Source: Asterias rubens | Taxonomy: Eukaryota; Echinodermata; Asteroidea; Forcipulatida; Asteriidae | Reading direction: 5' to 3' | Length of the DNA: 64,000 nt | NCBI RefSeq assembly: GCF_902459465.1 | Contig: NC_047065.1 | Span: forward strand, 18,990,204 to 19,054,203 | Shown: piece by piece, positions 12,432-24,400 of the stretch | How the letters are laid out: every line of letters begins with the position of its first letter | Position numbering within the stretch: the first letter of the stretch is position 1 | Program-made: the position numbers and the translations under genes | Notes under the pieces: generated by a model | Databases searched by the model: none | What the model was told of the DNA's origin: nothing | What the model saw: only the letters and a program-made list of their open reading frames with translations

Positions 12432-14221
12432 GCCCCGCGAGTCTTCCGTTTTGAAACCCCAAAGGAAGTCAGTTCAACCACAGAGTGTAATAAAACACCC
12501 ACAAAACATCAACCCACCGACGTTTGTATGGATGGAATGCAAATGACGTCATTGGACGCCATGGCTGATAAAGAAACAACGGAAACATGCACGCGTTGTG
12601 TACATAATCTCAAAGGGAGCCCTTCACTACGTGCACGTTTCATCAAAGATGGCGGTCAATGTAAAAGGTGTCTAGCCTATTATTGAAAGGAACATGTATA
12701 AATTTATTGGTTGGCAACATGTTTTAGGCAGCCTGTTCGCTGGGCTGCACTTTAACATCTAATAGCAATGTCTGATTATTATCTGACACGAATACAACGG
12801 CTACAAAAAGAAACCTTTGAGTTTTCGTATCTGGCAGTCTGGCAATTTTCAATGGCGTGATCGATGTTGCCTCTCATCGGGAAATCCCAGAATTGAGAAA
12901 GCTTACAAGTTATAGTACATTTTTAGAACGTCAATATTTTAGGCCTTATAATTATAATAGTAAATTGTGGTGAGGAATTCAAAAGAGGGATGGAAGTATG
13001 TTTCGAACTCAACAGTGTACGAAGACATGTTTACCCTATGCAGTTTCCCCTCTCCTTTTTGACGGGTGTTGCGAAGCGTTGTAAACTTTTTTATTTTTAA
13101 ACTATTCACTACTGGGGCGCTTTACCCGTTGGTTTACCAATTATTGTCACTGTATTTAAAAACATATTTGTTTGGGGGGGGGGGATATATTGTTTTTTCC
13201 ATTGAAGAAAATTGTTTTATTACCGCCACTACTTTTCAGTAGAGTAATGAAGCATTTTTGAATATTCTATACAAATCCTTTGCCTGAAAAAAAAATCCAT
13301 TAGTTTAATCGGGTTGAAAACACAGCATCAAAGATGGCCGCCAGCAAGACGGTTAATTTAAAATAAAAAAATGTATTTAAAATTATCAAGTTTATACACG
13401 TCACATCAACTTTTCAATAAATAGTTAAAAGGGGGATAGTTAAAAGGGGGAACTCGTAAAAAAAAGATACTAACAACGTTAATTGACCAAAGGTCAAACA
13501 AACAATTGACATGGTGACAACTACTTTACAACCATTACAAAGTAAACTTTATCTTCGTTTGGACTACAATAAGTTCGCTTTTATCTGATCGTATAGACGA
13601 TGTGACCTATGTTTACATTCAAACCGCCCTCTGTTGACAAAACACTATATACGTCATGTTTCGCCGGGCACTGAGTTGCGTAGTCATAGTAAGATTGCGT
13701 ACACTTTCTAGCTGGCTGCCAAAACACAAAGGTTTTGCCCGGCGGTATGTGCGCGAATCATGTTATGGTTTTCGTGTGACGTCAGAGGTCACATCGTCTT
13801 ACCAGCGTATGGATACAAGTGTTAATGGTAGTAAAACGCGCTATCGATGTCACCATTGTCGAACTTCATGGCTTCCGGGTTGGTAAAAACTCAGGCTGTG
13901 CCGTTGCTGTATTTATGATCAAACGTGGGTGTATGGACGTTTGTTGGGGGGAGTGAACGGCACTATTGCATCCATCTAACACATTGCCCGAACATTTGAC
14001 GTTACGTGATAAACGAGGGGTAAGTGCCAGTTTGAACATAGTTTTAAAGTCTGATTAATTTACTGTTTAATTGTCTTATGGCGCAAATTTTGTTTTCAAA
14101 AGTTATATTTAGTATCAAAATGATGAACTCACGCCTAGGCCTATACTACAGAATATACCAACGAGTGTCACGACTACAGTTTGGCATCAGTAATACCAAA
14201 CGTGCCTAAAAGGGGTTTGCG
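12432..14221. other. Intergenic DNA, possibly with a promoter-like CpG-richer stretch
   Basis: 13640-14010 is more CG-rich than its surroundings, has 'CTATATA' near 13645, and ends in a donor-like GGGGTAAGTG near 14018. It could be an untranslated first exon of the downstream ZNFX1-like gene, but nothing proves this. No protein domain was recognised. Confidence 0.3.
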
Positions 14222-14592
14222 TTAAAGGCACTGGACACACTATTGGTATAAATTACTCAAAATAATTGTGAGCATACAAAATTACTTGGTAACGAACAAT
14301 GAAGGACTGTTGATGGTAGAAAACACTGTGAGACGGCTCCCTCTGAAGTAACGTAGTTTTTGAGAAAGATGTAACTTCTCACCTAAAGAAGACTCCAGGC
14401 CTGAAGCCTTTTATGATGCGTCTGAAATCATACTTTGTGCAACAATTTGTTATTTTTTAAATTTTACTATTCTCTTGCAACTTCGATGACCAACTGGGTT
14501 TTCATTTCCACAGATTGGTTATTAGTGTGCACATGTTGGGATACACCAAGTGAAAATACTGGTGTATCCAAAAAGGTGTCCAGTGCCTTCAA
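14222..14592. repeat. Family-A MITE
   Basis: The left terminus 'TTAAAGGCACTGGACACAC' and right terminus 'GTGTCCAGTGCCTTCAAG' are inverted copies. The centre is diverged. Confidence 0.75.
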
Positions 14593-14837
14593 GCAATCGA
14601 TGGGCTTTGACGTGGGAACACATAAATAATATTATAGGTGGTGAATTATTCCCGATGTCATACTTCAGAAGCTGAATTAATGTTATGATAAGAGCAGGGT
14701 TTTTTTCAGCACCGTTTTTTTTTTTTTTTTTTTTTTTGATGCGGCGCTCTCAGGTCAAATCCGGTTTTGTGTTACACTTATTTTCCAGTAGAACGGGTCA
14801 GTATACAACGATGAGGAAATGCAAGTAACTGAAAATA

Positions 14838-15144
14838 CGTCTCAACATATGCATAAAATAACAAACCTGTGAAAATTTGAACTCAGTTGGTTGTCGAAAT
14901 TGCGAGATAATAATGAAAGAAGTTGCGTGCTTTCAGATACTTGATTTCGAGGCCTCAAAATCTAATTCTGAGGTCTCGAAATCAAATTCGTGGAAGAAGA
15001 AAAAAATCCCCGAAAAACTATGCGTTACTTCAGAGGGAGCCGTTTCTCACAATAATTTATATTATCAAAAGCTCCCCATTACTCGTTACCAAGTAAGGTG
15101 TTACTAATAGGCTTGAGTAATACCAATAGTGTCCACTGCCTTTA
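14838..15144. repeat. Family-A MITE, left end missing
   Basis: It starts at 'cgtctcaacatatgcat' and ends 'AGTGTCCACTGCCTTTAA'. It shares private variants ('gaagaagaaaaaaa', 'gaggcctcaaaatc') with the copy at 21039-21328, so the two were duplicated together. Confidence 0.75.
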
Positions 15145-15305
15145 AAATGTAGTAAAACGCTGATTTTTGTGTACGTCCTTGTCAAAGTAGAAAAGAAAAA
15201 AAAACATCCATTGGCGTCACATTTCCAGCTAGTTGTGTCATTTTGACTGACAACAAATTCCTCTTCGGAATGTACAGACCCGGTTTTGTTGATATTATGT
15301 TAACA

Positions 15306-15343
15306 ACAAAATTAATATTCTTTATCCCCGATGCAACGTCAGG
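15306..15343 (+). other. Possible 5' untranslated exon end, copy 1
   Basis: Sequence ending CGTCAG|GTTAGT at 15343-15344 could be a donor. A 99-nt intron would then join to the acceptor at 15441-15442. A 32-nt string from 15306 recurs exactly at 55221-55252, upstream of gene 4, and almost exactly in copy 2, suggesting a shared leader. Not verified by any transcript. Confidence 0.3.
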
Positions 15344-15446
15344 TTAGTTTTACAGTGACAGATGAAATTGTGAAACTTAAATGGATTTTAGGTCTGCTTG
15401 AATTTAAAATTGATTTTTATATGATTTTTTTTTTCTCTTCAGAATA

Positions 15447-16003
15447 ATGGAGGTTGATGCGGATGATCGAAGTGGTCACGAGAAACAGGCTGGTGCCAAT
15501 AACCTCCATCGAGCTTCGCAAAGCCACGAAGTCAGACAGACGTCTTCCAGGGGGCGAGGGGCCGCACGAACGTCTGCCAGTGGGCGAGGGACTGCACGAA
15601 CGTCTTCCAGGGGGGGAGGGGCTGCACGAACGTCTTCCAGGGGGCGAGGGGCTGCACGAAGAGCAAATGGAAGATCACACGGTGCTTTTGGTGGTCGGTC
15701 TCAAATGAACTCTTCGACTCGACAGACACATGTAATCCCAACTGACACTTCAAGTAGAAGTACCAACATCGACAGGGGTGCAAGTGTTAGTCACCCTGGA
15801 GGTGCTCGACCCAAAGAGGGTAGACATACTTGGAGGAGGGGAGAAAACCTGAAAAGTGGTTTTAAAAGCCACGAAAGATCCTCGAATCCGACAGGATGTA
15901 CGGCTGATAGTGCGTGGCCGGAAAGTGAAAAATCGCAGCAAGGCAGATCTAAGGGGTCGCGGGACGGCGGCTTTAGGCGGACAGATAGAGCGAGCTACCA
16001 GGG
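15447..16003 (+). CDS. Extra ZNFX1-like first coding exon (alternative or orphan)
   Basis: It encodes 185 codons plus two bases. The ATG at 15447 lies 4 nt after the acceptor TCTCTTCAG, and the exon ends at the strong donor GG|GTAAGT (16004) in phase 2, the phase needed to join the body exon at 24112. The product is basic and disordered: 'MEVDADDRSGHEKQ', four 10-residue RTSSRGRGAA-type repeats (30-nt units), then a 'GARPKEGRHTWRR' motif also seen in genes 3 and 4. It is nearly identical to 21471-21997 but has one more repeat. It may be an alternative first exon of gene 2 or the remnant of a copy that lost its body. No helicase exon lies between it and 21471. Confidence 0.65.
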
Positions 16004-16031
16004 GTAAGTCACTCTAGCATTTCACTCGATG

Positions 16032-16799
16032 CTAAAGGCACTGGACACCTTTGGTAATTGTCAAAGACTACTCTTCTGACTTTGTGTGTACCTCAACATA
16101 TACATAAAACAACAAACCTGTTAAAATTTTGACTCAATATTGGTCGACGAAGTTGCGAGAGAATAATGAAAGAAAAAACATTCTTGTTATTGTGTGCTTT
16201 CAGATGCTTTGAAATCGGCTGAGGGCTCTTATCAAATTCGAACATTTTAGTGAGAAATTACTCCTTTTTAAAGGAACACGTTGCCTTGGATCGGTCGAGT
16301 TGGTCTTTGAAAAGCGTTTGTAACCGTTTAATATGAAATGCAAGTGGTTAGATAGATAGTGTAAAAGTAGAATATAATGATTCATACAAACATGCCTCGA
16401 AGTTGCACGGTTTTCCTGTTACGTTGCGAAAAAAAAACGGTCGGCCAAGTTGTGGAGTCAAAATTTTAAACCCACAAAATGGCAGACCGTGTTAGTTCGC
16501 GACGTAAAAGGAAACTCGCGCAATTTCGATTGATACTTGTGTGGGTGGATCATTATATTCTACTTTTAAAATGTCTTTCTAAATGCGTTTCATAACATTC
16601 CCAAACGGTTTCAAACACTTTTCAAAGACCAACTCGACCGATCCAAGGCAACGTGTTCCTTTAAGAAACTACGTTACTTCAGATGGAGCCATTTCTCATA
16701 ATAATCTATATATCAACAGCTCTCCGTTGCTCGTTACCAAGTATTTTTGTATGCTAACAGTTATTTAGAGTAATGGCGAATAGTGTCCGGTGCCTTTAA
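16032..16799. repeat. Family-A MITE split by a nested family-B MITE
   Basis: The left half runs 16032-16267 ('AAAGGCACTGGACACC') and the right half 16665-16799 ('GTGTCCGGTGCCTTTAA'). The inserted element lies between them, so the B insertion is younger than this A copy. Confidence 0.8.
16268..16664. mobile_element. Family-B MITE (first copy)
   Basis: It is flanked by TTAA on both sides. Termini 'AAAGGAACACGTTGCC' and 'GGCAACGTGTTCCTTT' are perfect inverted repeats, and the arms pair over most of the length. No ORF. TTAA target sites point to piggyBac- or Kolobok-type mobilisation (inference). Confidence 0.85.
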
Positions 16800-16884
16800 G
16801 CACACGTACAACAATGGTGTCAAAACGGGCCAGTATCCCGGCGCTTTAGGTAACCCAACATAAATAAAATAAACCTGTGAGTGT

Positions 16885-17278
16885 TTAAAGGAACACGTTG
16901 CCTTGGATCGGTCGGGTTGGTCTTTGAAAAGCGTTTGTAACAGTTTGTTATAAAATGCATATGGTTAGAAAGATGATGTAAAAGTAGAATCGATGATCCA
17001 CAAACATTTGCCTCGAAATTGCGTAGTTTTCCTTTTACTTTGCGAACTAACACGGTCGGCCATTTATGGGAGTCAAAACAAAAATTTGACTCCCATAAAT
17101 GGCCAACCGTGTTAGTCGTTGAGGTAAAAGGAAAACCACGCAATTTCGATTGATACTTGTGTGGATCTATATATTCTACTTTTAAAATATCCTTCTAATC
17201 ATATGCATTTTGTAACAAACGGTTACAAACTCTATTCAAAGACCAACTCGACCGATCCAAGGCAACGTGTTCCTTTAA
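16885..17278. mobile_element. Family-B MITE (second copy)
   Basis: It has the same TTAA borders and termini as the first copy. The centre is a clean palindrome ('TTTATGGGAGTCAAA' facing 'TTTGACTCCCATAAA') near 17062-17102. Confidence 0.85.
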
Positions 17279-17326
17279 GCTCAGTGGGTCATTAGAGTCA
17301 TAAGGAAATCACAGTAAATAAATACT

Positions 17327-17396
17327 TTAAAGGGTTTGGGTACTTTTTGTAACACAAAACACAATGTCCACAGATATACATTAAACTTACACCGCG
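17327..17396. repeat. Family-C MITE, left end only
   Basis: 'AAAGGGTTTGGGTACTTTTT' and 'CAATGTCCACAGATATAC' match the left arm of the full copy at 22695-23075. The rest is missing. Confidence 0.7.
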
Positions 17397-18188
17397 AGGG
17401 TTGAAATGGCACCGTGTTTATCAAACTTGTTGCATCTATGATCTATTTCTCTTTATGAATACAGAATAAAGATATTTCAGATAAATGTATTTGAATACAG
17501 ATTGTTTTTGCATTTTGTTGTCCTAGTGTGTTTTTTGTTACAAAATATCAAAATCTCAAATAAATAATACAATAAATATGATGTTTGTATAAACAATTGC
17601 CCATGTACTTAAAATTAAACTTAATCATACGTCGTTGTGATGAAAACATTAACTCTACTCACATTACATTCAATGATTTGTTGACATAAGTAATGTGCAA
17701 AAAAAAAAAAAGTTTAAATATTGACATCATGTGTTGATTTAGGAATAAGAATCTACTTGTTGACAACAGGAAATATTGCCATTTGTTAAACCTGTTTTGC
17801 ATAAACCATGTGTACATGAAAGTTGAAACTGTATCTGGAAATATATCCCTGATTTTACAAACACAGTAACTAGGTAGTGTTACTCTATTTCCAGTACCAT
17901 TCTGACATAACACATGTTGTCTGTGAAGGCTGGCTGGGTGGCAAAGTCATTTGTTGTGTACATCATGCTCCCCTGGTGTACATGTCATTCCGGTGATGTC
18001 GTGCCAACTCTAATGGTGGTCCACAACAAGGTGCCTCAAGATCTTTTCAAATATAAACACAAACAATTTTGAAACAATTAACAAAATACAAATTTATTGG
18101 TTATTTTGTACATGTACATAGAATATAAAACCCATGCACTTGATGTTGATTAATTAAAGTGACATTTTTGCAAATATTACCTCCCTGC

Positions 18189-18316
18189 AGTCGATTTCAC
18201 GAAACTTTGCGCAACTGCGTGAGTCCACTTGCGCAACGTTAATGGCGCAAGTTGCTCCATAAACGTTGCACAAGTGGACTTACGCAGTTGCGTAAAGTTT
18301 TGTGAAATCGGCTGCT
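18189..18316. mobile_element. Hairpin MITE
   Basis: The left arm 'CAGTCGATTTCACGAAACTT' pairs with 'AAGTTTTGTGAAATCGGCTG' on the right, and 'GCGCAACTGCGTGAGTCCAC' with 'GTGGACTTACGCAGTTGCG'. The loop is near 18240-18262. No coding capacity. Confidence 0.65.
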
Positions 18317-19742
18317 GGTCAAAGACATGATGTTATTAAAATTTGGGATTTGGCTGTTCAGCGTGAAGTTTTTTGGTATTGCAACGTTGGCGAAGGAGGC
18401 TGTTAAAACAAGTAATTACAATGAATGAAAGCTTAAATTTGTGTTTCCTTATTAAATGTTTGTTTACACATTTACTTTGTTTCCTTTTTTTTTGGGGGGG
18501 GGGGGTACACAGATCAAAATATCATGTAACAAAACTGAACTGCTTTGACAGTACATGTGTATATTGTTATACATGCACATGTAGGTACTGAACAAGTATG
18601 CCATTGGCAGTATGAAATAATCAGTCTCTTACTGCCAAGTTTGAGAAGCATTCATCCGGCCTTTGTTGGCAGCATGACCTCTCCTGTTGTGTTGGCATCT
18701 CCCTACAGTTGGTACAAACACACCAGCTTGGCTAGCCCAGGTTGGACTCCTCCGTTGCAGGCAACGCGACGGAGTCCAGGGTATAAAGGTCTCGTACCAT
18801 TGCGAAAAAAATTCAAAAATCTGTTAACAATATTTCTACCTAAGTCGGGAGTCTGAACTTTTACTCACATGTTCCTTGTAGTTGGAACTCAAAGTTCGCA
18901 TTATTTAAAACTGTTGAATTTTCTCCTTTGGTGTTAATATTTTGTGATAAGAAAATTGAAATTAGCGTGTTCCGATCCCACGTCGTGCACTAACTTCCGT
19001 GTAAACACTTTCTTGCACTGATCACTGGCGGCCTACTATTTGCAGCCAAATCGCTGTCAACCTGCGTTAACCAAACACTAAGCAGATGGATAATAGTCGG
19101 TGAGCAATTTACACAAAGCGCAGAACTATGCGATATCGAGCATTGACGTCTTGTGCCAAGACTCCATGAGCCGGAAACGTATTTTTTTCCTAGGACAAAT
19201 GAGGCCACCTTTTACCATAAATTAGCGCATGCTAACCGTCCCAAGAAAAAAAAATATACGCGCGCAGGAAAGCGCCCTCTGTTGTCCGCACATGTACAAG
19301 AAGCACTGTGAAAAAGCAAGACGGCGCGCGGCAGACGATTTTTTGCTGCACGCTTGGATTTTTTTTGTTGGTTTTACAAGAAAAAAAACTTGATATTTGT
19401 AACCGAAATTCAACCTGAAATTTATAAACAAATTCTATTTGAGCTAGAATATTCTATGCCTCCTGGATTTTAAAATGTATATTGGAGGCGTTGAAGGCGA
19501 GTTAACGGCACCTACCCTGTTTTGACGGCGAATAGCGGCAAGATAATGCACTGTACTCAAAGCCATGCGCACTTGTGCTCACAATATCAAATGGTACACG
19601 ATGATCAACATCGCCAGCGCAGAACTTCGACATATTTTCGGAATGATAATTTCTTCCATGGATATATTTGTTAGCTGTGAACTTGTTGAGAATATAGTTA
19701 GGGACCCCCTAAATATATGAACGGAATTTCAGCTTCTCAAAT

Positions 19743-19976
19743 CAGGTAAAAAATAAAGAAAATTGTAGTCAAGCTTGTGTTCGCATTGTAAAGAACCTTT
19801 ATACCCAGGACGTCAGTGCAGTGGCACTGACTGACATCCTACCAGGGCTACAGCTTGGCAAGAGCTTTGCGGAGGTGGATGATGTGGACTTGGAGGTGCC
19901 GGGTTTGATGAGGTCTCCAAAATGTTTACGCCAAGTCCTGGCATCTGCTCACATAGTACCTTCAACAAGAAATTGA
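19743..19976 (+). other. Unrecognised open frame, possible exon fragment
   Basis: An uninterrupted frame without ATG runs to TGA at 19974-19976. Its second half reads like protein rather than noise ('LTDILPGLQLGKSF', 'EVDDVDLEVPGLMRSP') and is more GC-rich than the surroundings. No family is recognised. It may be an exon of an unrelated gene, a retroposed piece, or chance. Confidence 0.2.
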
Positions 19977-20307
19977 TAACCATTAATATAACTTATTAGT
20001 TTTATTTTTTATTGTTTGAAAGGTCACACTTCTTTGAAAGAATTCGGGTTGACTTGGGTACGAGTTGACTTGGGTGCAATATTTTGGGCAAACTGTTTAA
20101 AACAAACAACAAACATTAATTTTTTAATAAACCTGTACTATTTTTAAAATTGACTTCTACAATTTTTACAAAAGCCCTCTCCTTCCCAGCCAGATAAGCG
20201 ACTCTTTTAACTGTAGCATCAAAGTAAATTAGTGTAAATTATGTTATTAAGTCATTAGGACGCTAGACACTCGATTCAATACAAAATTACATGTAAACTC
20301 GTCATAG

Positions 20308-20481
20308 TACATGTACATAAGGTTTATCGCGAATAGCAAAATATCAAGAGAGGGCGCTGTTGAACCCACACAAAGGTATAGGCGCTGCGTGCGTGAGTCT
20401 TAGAAACTGCATATAAACTGCCCCAAATTCCTTCCCACAATGCATTGCGTTTCTGAATCGCGATAAACCTTATGTACGTAC
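20308..20481. mobile_element. MITE with inverted termini
   Basis: 'GTACATAAGGTTTATCGCGA' at the left is matched by 'TCGCGATAAACCTTATGTAC' at the right. The interior carries no ORF. Confidence 0.6.
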
Positions 20482-21038
20482 TCTCACAACTCAGTACTGC
20501 GGCTGTCATGACTGTGAATTTTACGTGTCATGTCCACAATAATAACTAACATTCCCCCCTGTGTATAAACAATCACGGTCCGTTCTCTCTCTCGTCTGCT
20601 AATCCATGTCCCATTACATTATTCTTACCCTGATCGTGTCTTCCATCATCTCTTTGCGTAGAGCAAGGAGCTGAATCTGTGTTTTTCAGCGATCCATTTT
20701 GACAGCAAAATGGTGTGTTTACATTTCACACAACGTCGCGAGGTAGAGAACGATATGTTTACCTCGTGTTCTTCTGTTAGGTTTACCAGGCCATCGGCTA
20801 CGGCGCCAGCCTAACTGCTGTTCATCGCGCATAAACGGACGATCGTTTTGACGTCTTGAAAAACGTATATATTTCGCGGGACATGTTTCGGGGTCAGAGG
20901 TCAGTTTTTTTTATTTTAAATTACCATTCACTAATTATAACACATTAAATGTGTTTTATTGCAAAAAACAACTCTTAATAAGTATAAGTAACACCCTCAA
21001 ACGTGAAATTTCGTGTAATCTGAAGGCAACGTGTTCCT
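20482..21038. other. Region 5' of the gene 2 first exon
   Basis: A locally CG-richer stretch at about 20730-20900 contains 'ggtcagaggtcag' and TATA-like 'cgtatatatt'. It could hold a promoter, but no start site can be assigned. A family-B right-end remnant ('GGCAACGTGTTCCT') lies at 21024-21037. Confidence 0.3.
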
Positions 21039-21328
21039 ATAAAGACACTGGACACTATTGGTATGTGTCAAAGACTAGTCTTCTCACTTGGTGTATCTCA
21101 ACTATGCATAAAATAGCAAACCTGTGAAAAATTGAACTCAATTGGTTGTCGAAATTGCGAGATAATAATGAAAGAAAAGAAAAAAACCTCGTCGCACGAA
21201 GTTGCGTGCTTTCAGATGCTTGATTTCGCGGCCTCAAAATCTAATTCTGAGGTCTCGAAATCAAATTCGTGGAAGAAGAAAAAAAAATCCTCGAAAAACT
21301 ATGCGTTACTTCAGAGGGAGCCGTTTTT
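21039..21328. repeat. Family-A MITE, right end deleted
   Basis: The left end 'AAAGACACTGGACACTATTGG' is retained. The copy breaks off at 'gagggagccgttttt' and runs straight into the leader of the gene 2 first exon, showing a deletion of about 255 nt relative to the 15 kb copy. Confidence 0.75.
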
Positions 21329-21470
21329 AACAACAACATTAATATTCTTTATCCCCGATGCAACGTCAGGTTAGTTTTACAGTGACAGATGAAACGGTGA
21401 AACTTAAATGGATTTTAGGTCTGCTTGAATTTAAAATTGATTTTTATATGATTTTTTTCTCTTCAGAATA

Positions 21471-24400
21471 ATGGAGGTTGATGCGGATGATCGAAGTGGT
21501 CACGAGAAACAGGCTGGTTCCAATAACCTCCATCGAGCTTCGCAAAGCCACGAAGTCAGACAGACGTCTTCCAGGGGGCGAGGGGCCGCACGAACGTCTG
21601 CCAGTGGGCGAGGGACTGCACGAACGTCTTCCAGGGGGGAGGGACTGCACGAAGAGCAAAATGGAAGATCACACGGTGCTTTTGGTGGTCGGTCTCAAAT
21701 GAACTCTTCGACTCGACAGACACATGTAACCCCAACTGACACCTCAAGTAGAAGTACCAACATCGACAGGGGTGCAAGTGTTAGTCACCCTGGAGGTGCT
21801 CGACCCAAAGAGGGTAGACATTCTTGGAGGAGGGGAGAAAACCTGAAAAGTGGTTTTAAAAGCCACGAAAGATCCTCGAATCCGACAGGATGTACGGCTG
21901 ATAGTGCAGGGCCGGAAAGTGAAAAATCGCAGCGAGGCAGATCTAAGGGGTCGCGGGACGGCGGCTTTAGGCGGACAGATAGAGCGAGCTACCAGGGGTA
22001 AGTCACTCTAGGATTTCACTCGATGCTAAAGGCACTGGACACCTTTGGTAATTGTCTAGTCTTCTAACTTTGTGTGTATCTCAACATATACATAAAACAC
22101 CAAACCTGTTAAAATTTTGACTCAATATTGGTCGCCGAAGTTGCGAGAGAATAATGACAGAAAAAACATTCTTGTTATTGTGTGCTTTCAGATGCTTTGA
22201 AATCGGCTGAGGGCTCTTATCAAATTCGAACATTTTAGTGAGAAATTACTCCTTTTTAAAGGAACACGTTGCCTTGGATCGGTCGAGTTGGTCTTTGAAA
22301 AGCGTTTGTAACCGTTTAATATGAAACGCAAGTGGTTAGACTAGATAGTGTAAAAGTAGAATATAATGATTCATACAAACATGCCTCAAAGTTGCACGGT
22401 TTTCCTTTTACGTCGCGAAGAAAAACGGTCGGCCAAGTTGTGGAGTCAAAATTTTGAACCCACAAAATGGCAGACCATGTTAGTTCGCGACGTAAAAGGA
22501 AACTCGCGCAATTTCGATTGATACTTGTGTGGATGGATCATTATATTCTACTTTTAAAATGTCTTTCTAAATGCGTTTCATAACAAACGGTTTCAAACAC
22601 TTTTCAAAGACCAACTCGACCGATCCAAGGCAACGTGTTCCTTTAAGCTCAGTGGGTTATTAGAGTCATAAGGAAATCACAGTAAAAAAACACTTTAAAG
22701 GGTTTGGGTACTTTTTGTAACACAGCACACAATGTCCACAGATATACATTAAACTTACACCGTTTGAAGATAATGACAGCAGCAAGCGTAACTTAAAGTA
22801 TTAGTTGCTGAGGTGCTATAGTTTTTGAGAAATGAGTAAAACAATGTCATGAAAATACGATTTGTACATGCAAAAATAATTTTCGTCTCATGATCACCGA
22901 AACGGAAATCATTTTCATGACAATATTTTACCCATTTCTCAAAACCTACAGCACCTCAGCAAGTAATATTTTAAGGGTAGCTTTCTACTATAATTATCTT
23001 CAAACGGTGTAAGTTTAGTGTAAATCTGTAGACATTGTGTTTGTTTGTCCTACAAAAAGTACATATATCCTTTAATGCTAACACAAGGGTTTTAAATCAC
23101 GAAATCATTTTTTATTGGTTTACTAAATTTTAAAAACCATAGTGTTTTAAACCTGTACTTAAAAGAAAAATTTGTCCACCCTGATAACCATCCTAATACT
23201 TGAAACTTGTTCAAATCTATGTTTCCATTTACACAATAATCTTGCGTACACCAATCAAAGTACCATTAACACTTTGGTATGGAAACTAAAAAACAATGTC
23301 ACGAATAAAAGAGTTGACGTATTTTTAAGAACTTTGAAAAAAACACCCACGTACATACCGGTATTATCTCAACCGTTCGCTTTGTGTAAAAACGAAGTCA
23401 CCCACGAAATGTTGCCATTACATCAACAGGAATACTCCATGGGTCGTCAATTGTATAATTGTCTAGCCTTCTAAGCACAGAACAGGCGTGACCTACACAA
23501 CGTATTGTTAACCCCTTTAGTAAACTATGCGAGCTAAAGGGGGAAACCAAAACTATTTATGGATTTATAATGTTTACGTTATACAAATTATACAATGTAT
23601 TACATAAATAAATAATACACGGTACGATGACCAGCAGCGACCCCAGGTAGGGGAGTTGGGGGGGTCTACACCGGACACATTTTCACTAGCTGCTTAAGCA
23701 TAACAAAGTAGCTAAACACAGCAAAACAATGCTTAAGTTTAACAGTTGTTAAATACAAAATTTTCAGGTTCGATTAAAAAAGGTTTCGTTAGCTACAATA
23801 ATTTGGCGTTGGTTATTTACAATACATCCAAAACCACATTTAGTTGGTGGGTATCTTTAATTTTGCAATGATAATAAAGCCACCCTTGGTTCTTCGACAA
23901 AACCAAGTGATAGTTCTATACGTTGGAGCAAAAATACAAATTTTCAAAGAATAAGGACAATCCTACTTGGTTATGAAAAAAGATTACTCAACATTGTACA
24001 GATGTATGGTAAAAAGGGGCAGGCTTCTGAAAGTCAAATCCTTAGAAAAGCTCAGTCGACTTAGTAAAACACTAACAAAAATGGTATACTACTTTAATTC
24101 TTTCTTTACAGTGATCCAAGCGGGGGTTATCAAAGATGGCGGAGAAATCAAAGTGACGCTCCTCAAACCTCAGGGCGGTACCAAGGTCAAGTTCAAGTTC
24201 AGCGCAGGTCGACTGTGCGTCCGATCCCAGAGGCAGAATTGCAGAAACTATTAAGAGAACAACCAATAAACATACTGTCTTGTCTAGTGAGTAAGAAGGG
24301 TGAATGGTCATCTTTATTAAACCAAAACATTTTCAGTGATGATCTAGTTATCCTTACACTGCGTGTGTTATACTGCATTTGTGATATAGACTCTGTTCAG

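Larger units (their letters stand above)
14838..17396 (+). repeat. Segmental duplication, copy 1 (carries an extra first coding exon)
   Basis: This block matches 21060-22762 across a family-A MITE, the 5' flank, a complete coding exon and following MITEs. Copy 1 keeps about 255 nt before the exon (15048-15302) and a family-B MITE plus flank (about 16663-17278) that are absent from copy 2. Homology stops at 'cttacaccg' near 17394. Confidence 0.85.
17397..20307. other. Intergenic DNA with small hairpins
   Basis: AT-rich. It contains the hairpin element at 18189-18316, a short stem 'GGACTCCTCCGTTGC'/'GCAACGCGACGGAGTCC' near 18743-18776, a T/G homopolymer stretch near 18487-18506, and a possible coding fragment at 19743-19976. 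No complete gene recognised. Confidence 0.45.
21060..22762 (+). repeat. Segmental duplication, copy 2
   Basis: It matches 14838-17396 with the two internal differences noted there. Identity in the exon is very high with a handful of substitutions and two indels, so the duplication is young or has been homogenised. Confidence 0.85.
21998..24111 (+). other. Phase-2 intron of gene 2
   Basis: GTAAGT at 21998 and TTCTTTACAG ending at 24111 bound a 2114-nt intron. It holds a family-A left half, a family-B MITE and a complete family-C MITE. The remaining 23076-24111 is AT-rich without recognisable features; an open frame at 23172-23474 shows no domain. Confidence 0.8.

Noticed and set aside
15540-15665. 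CRISPR-like or regulatory direct repeats
   Set aside because: The 30-nt units are contiguous, lie within a coding exon, keep the frame and encode an Arg-Gly repeat. There are no spacers.
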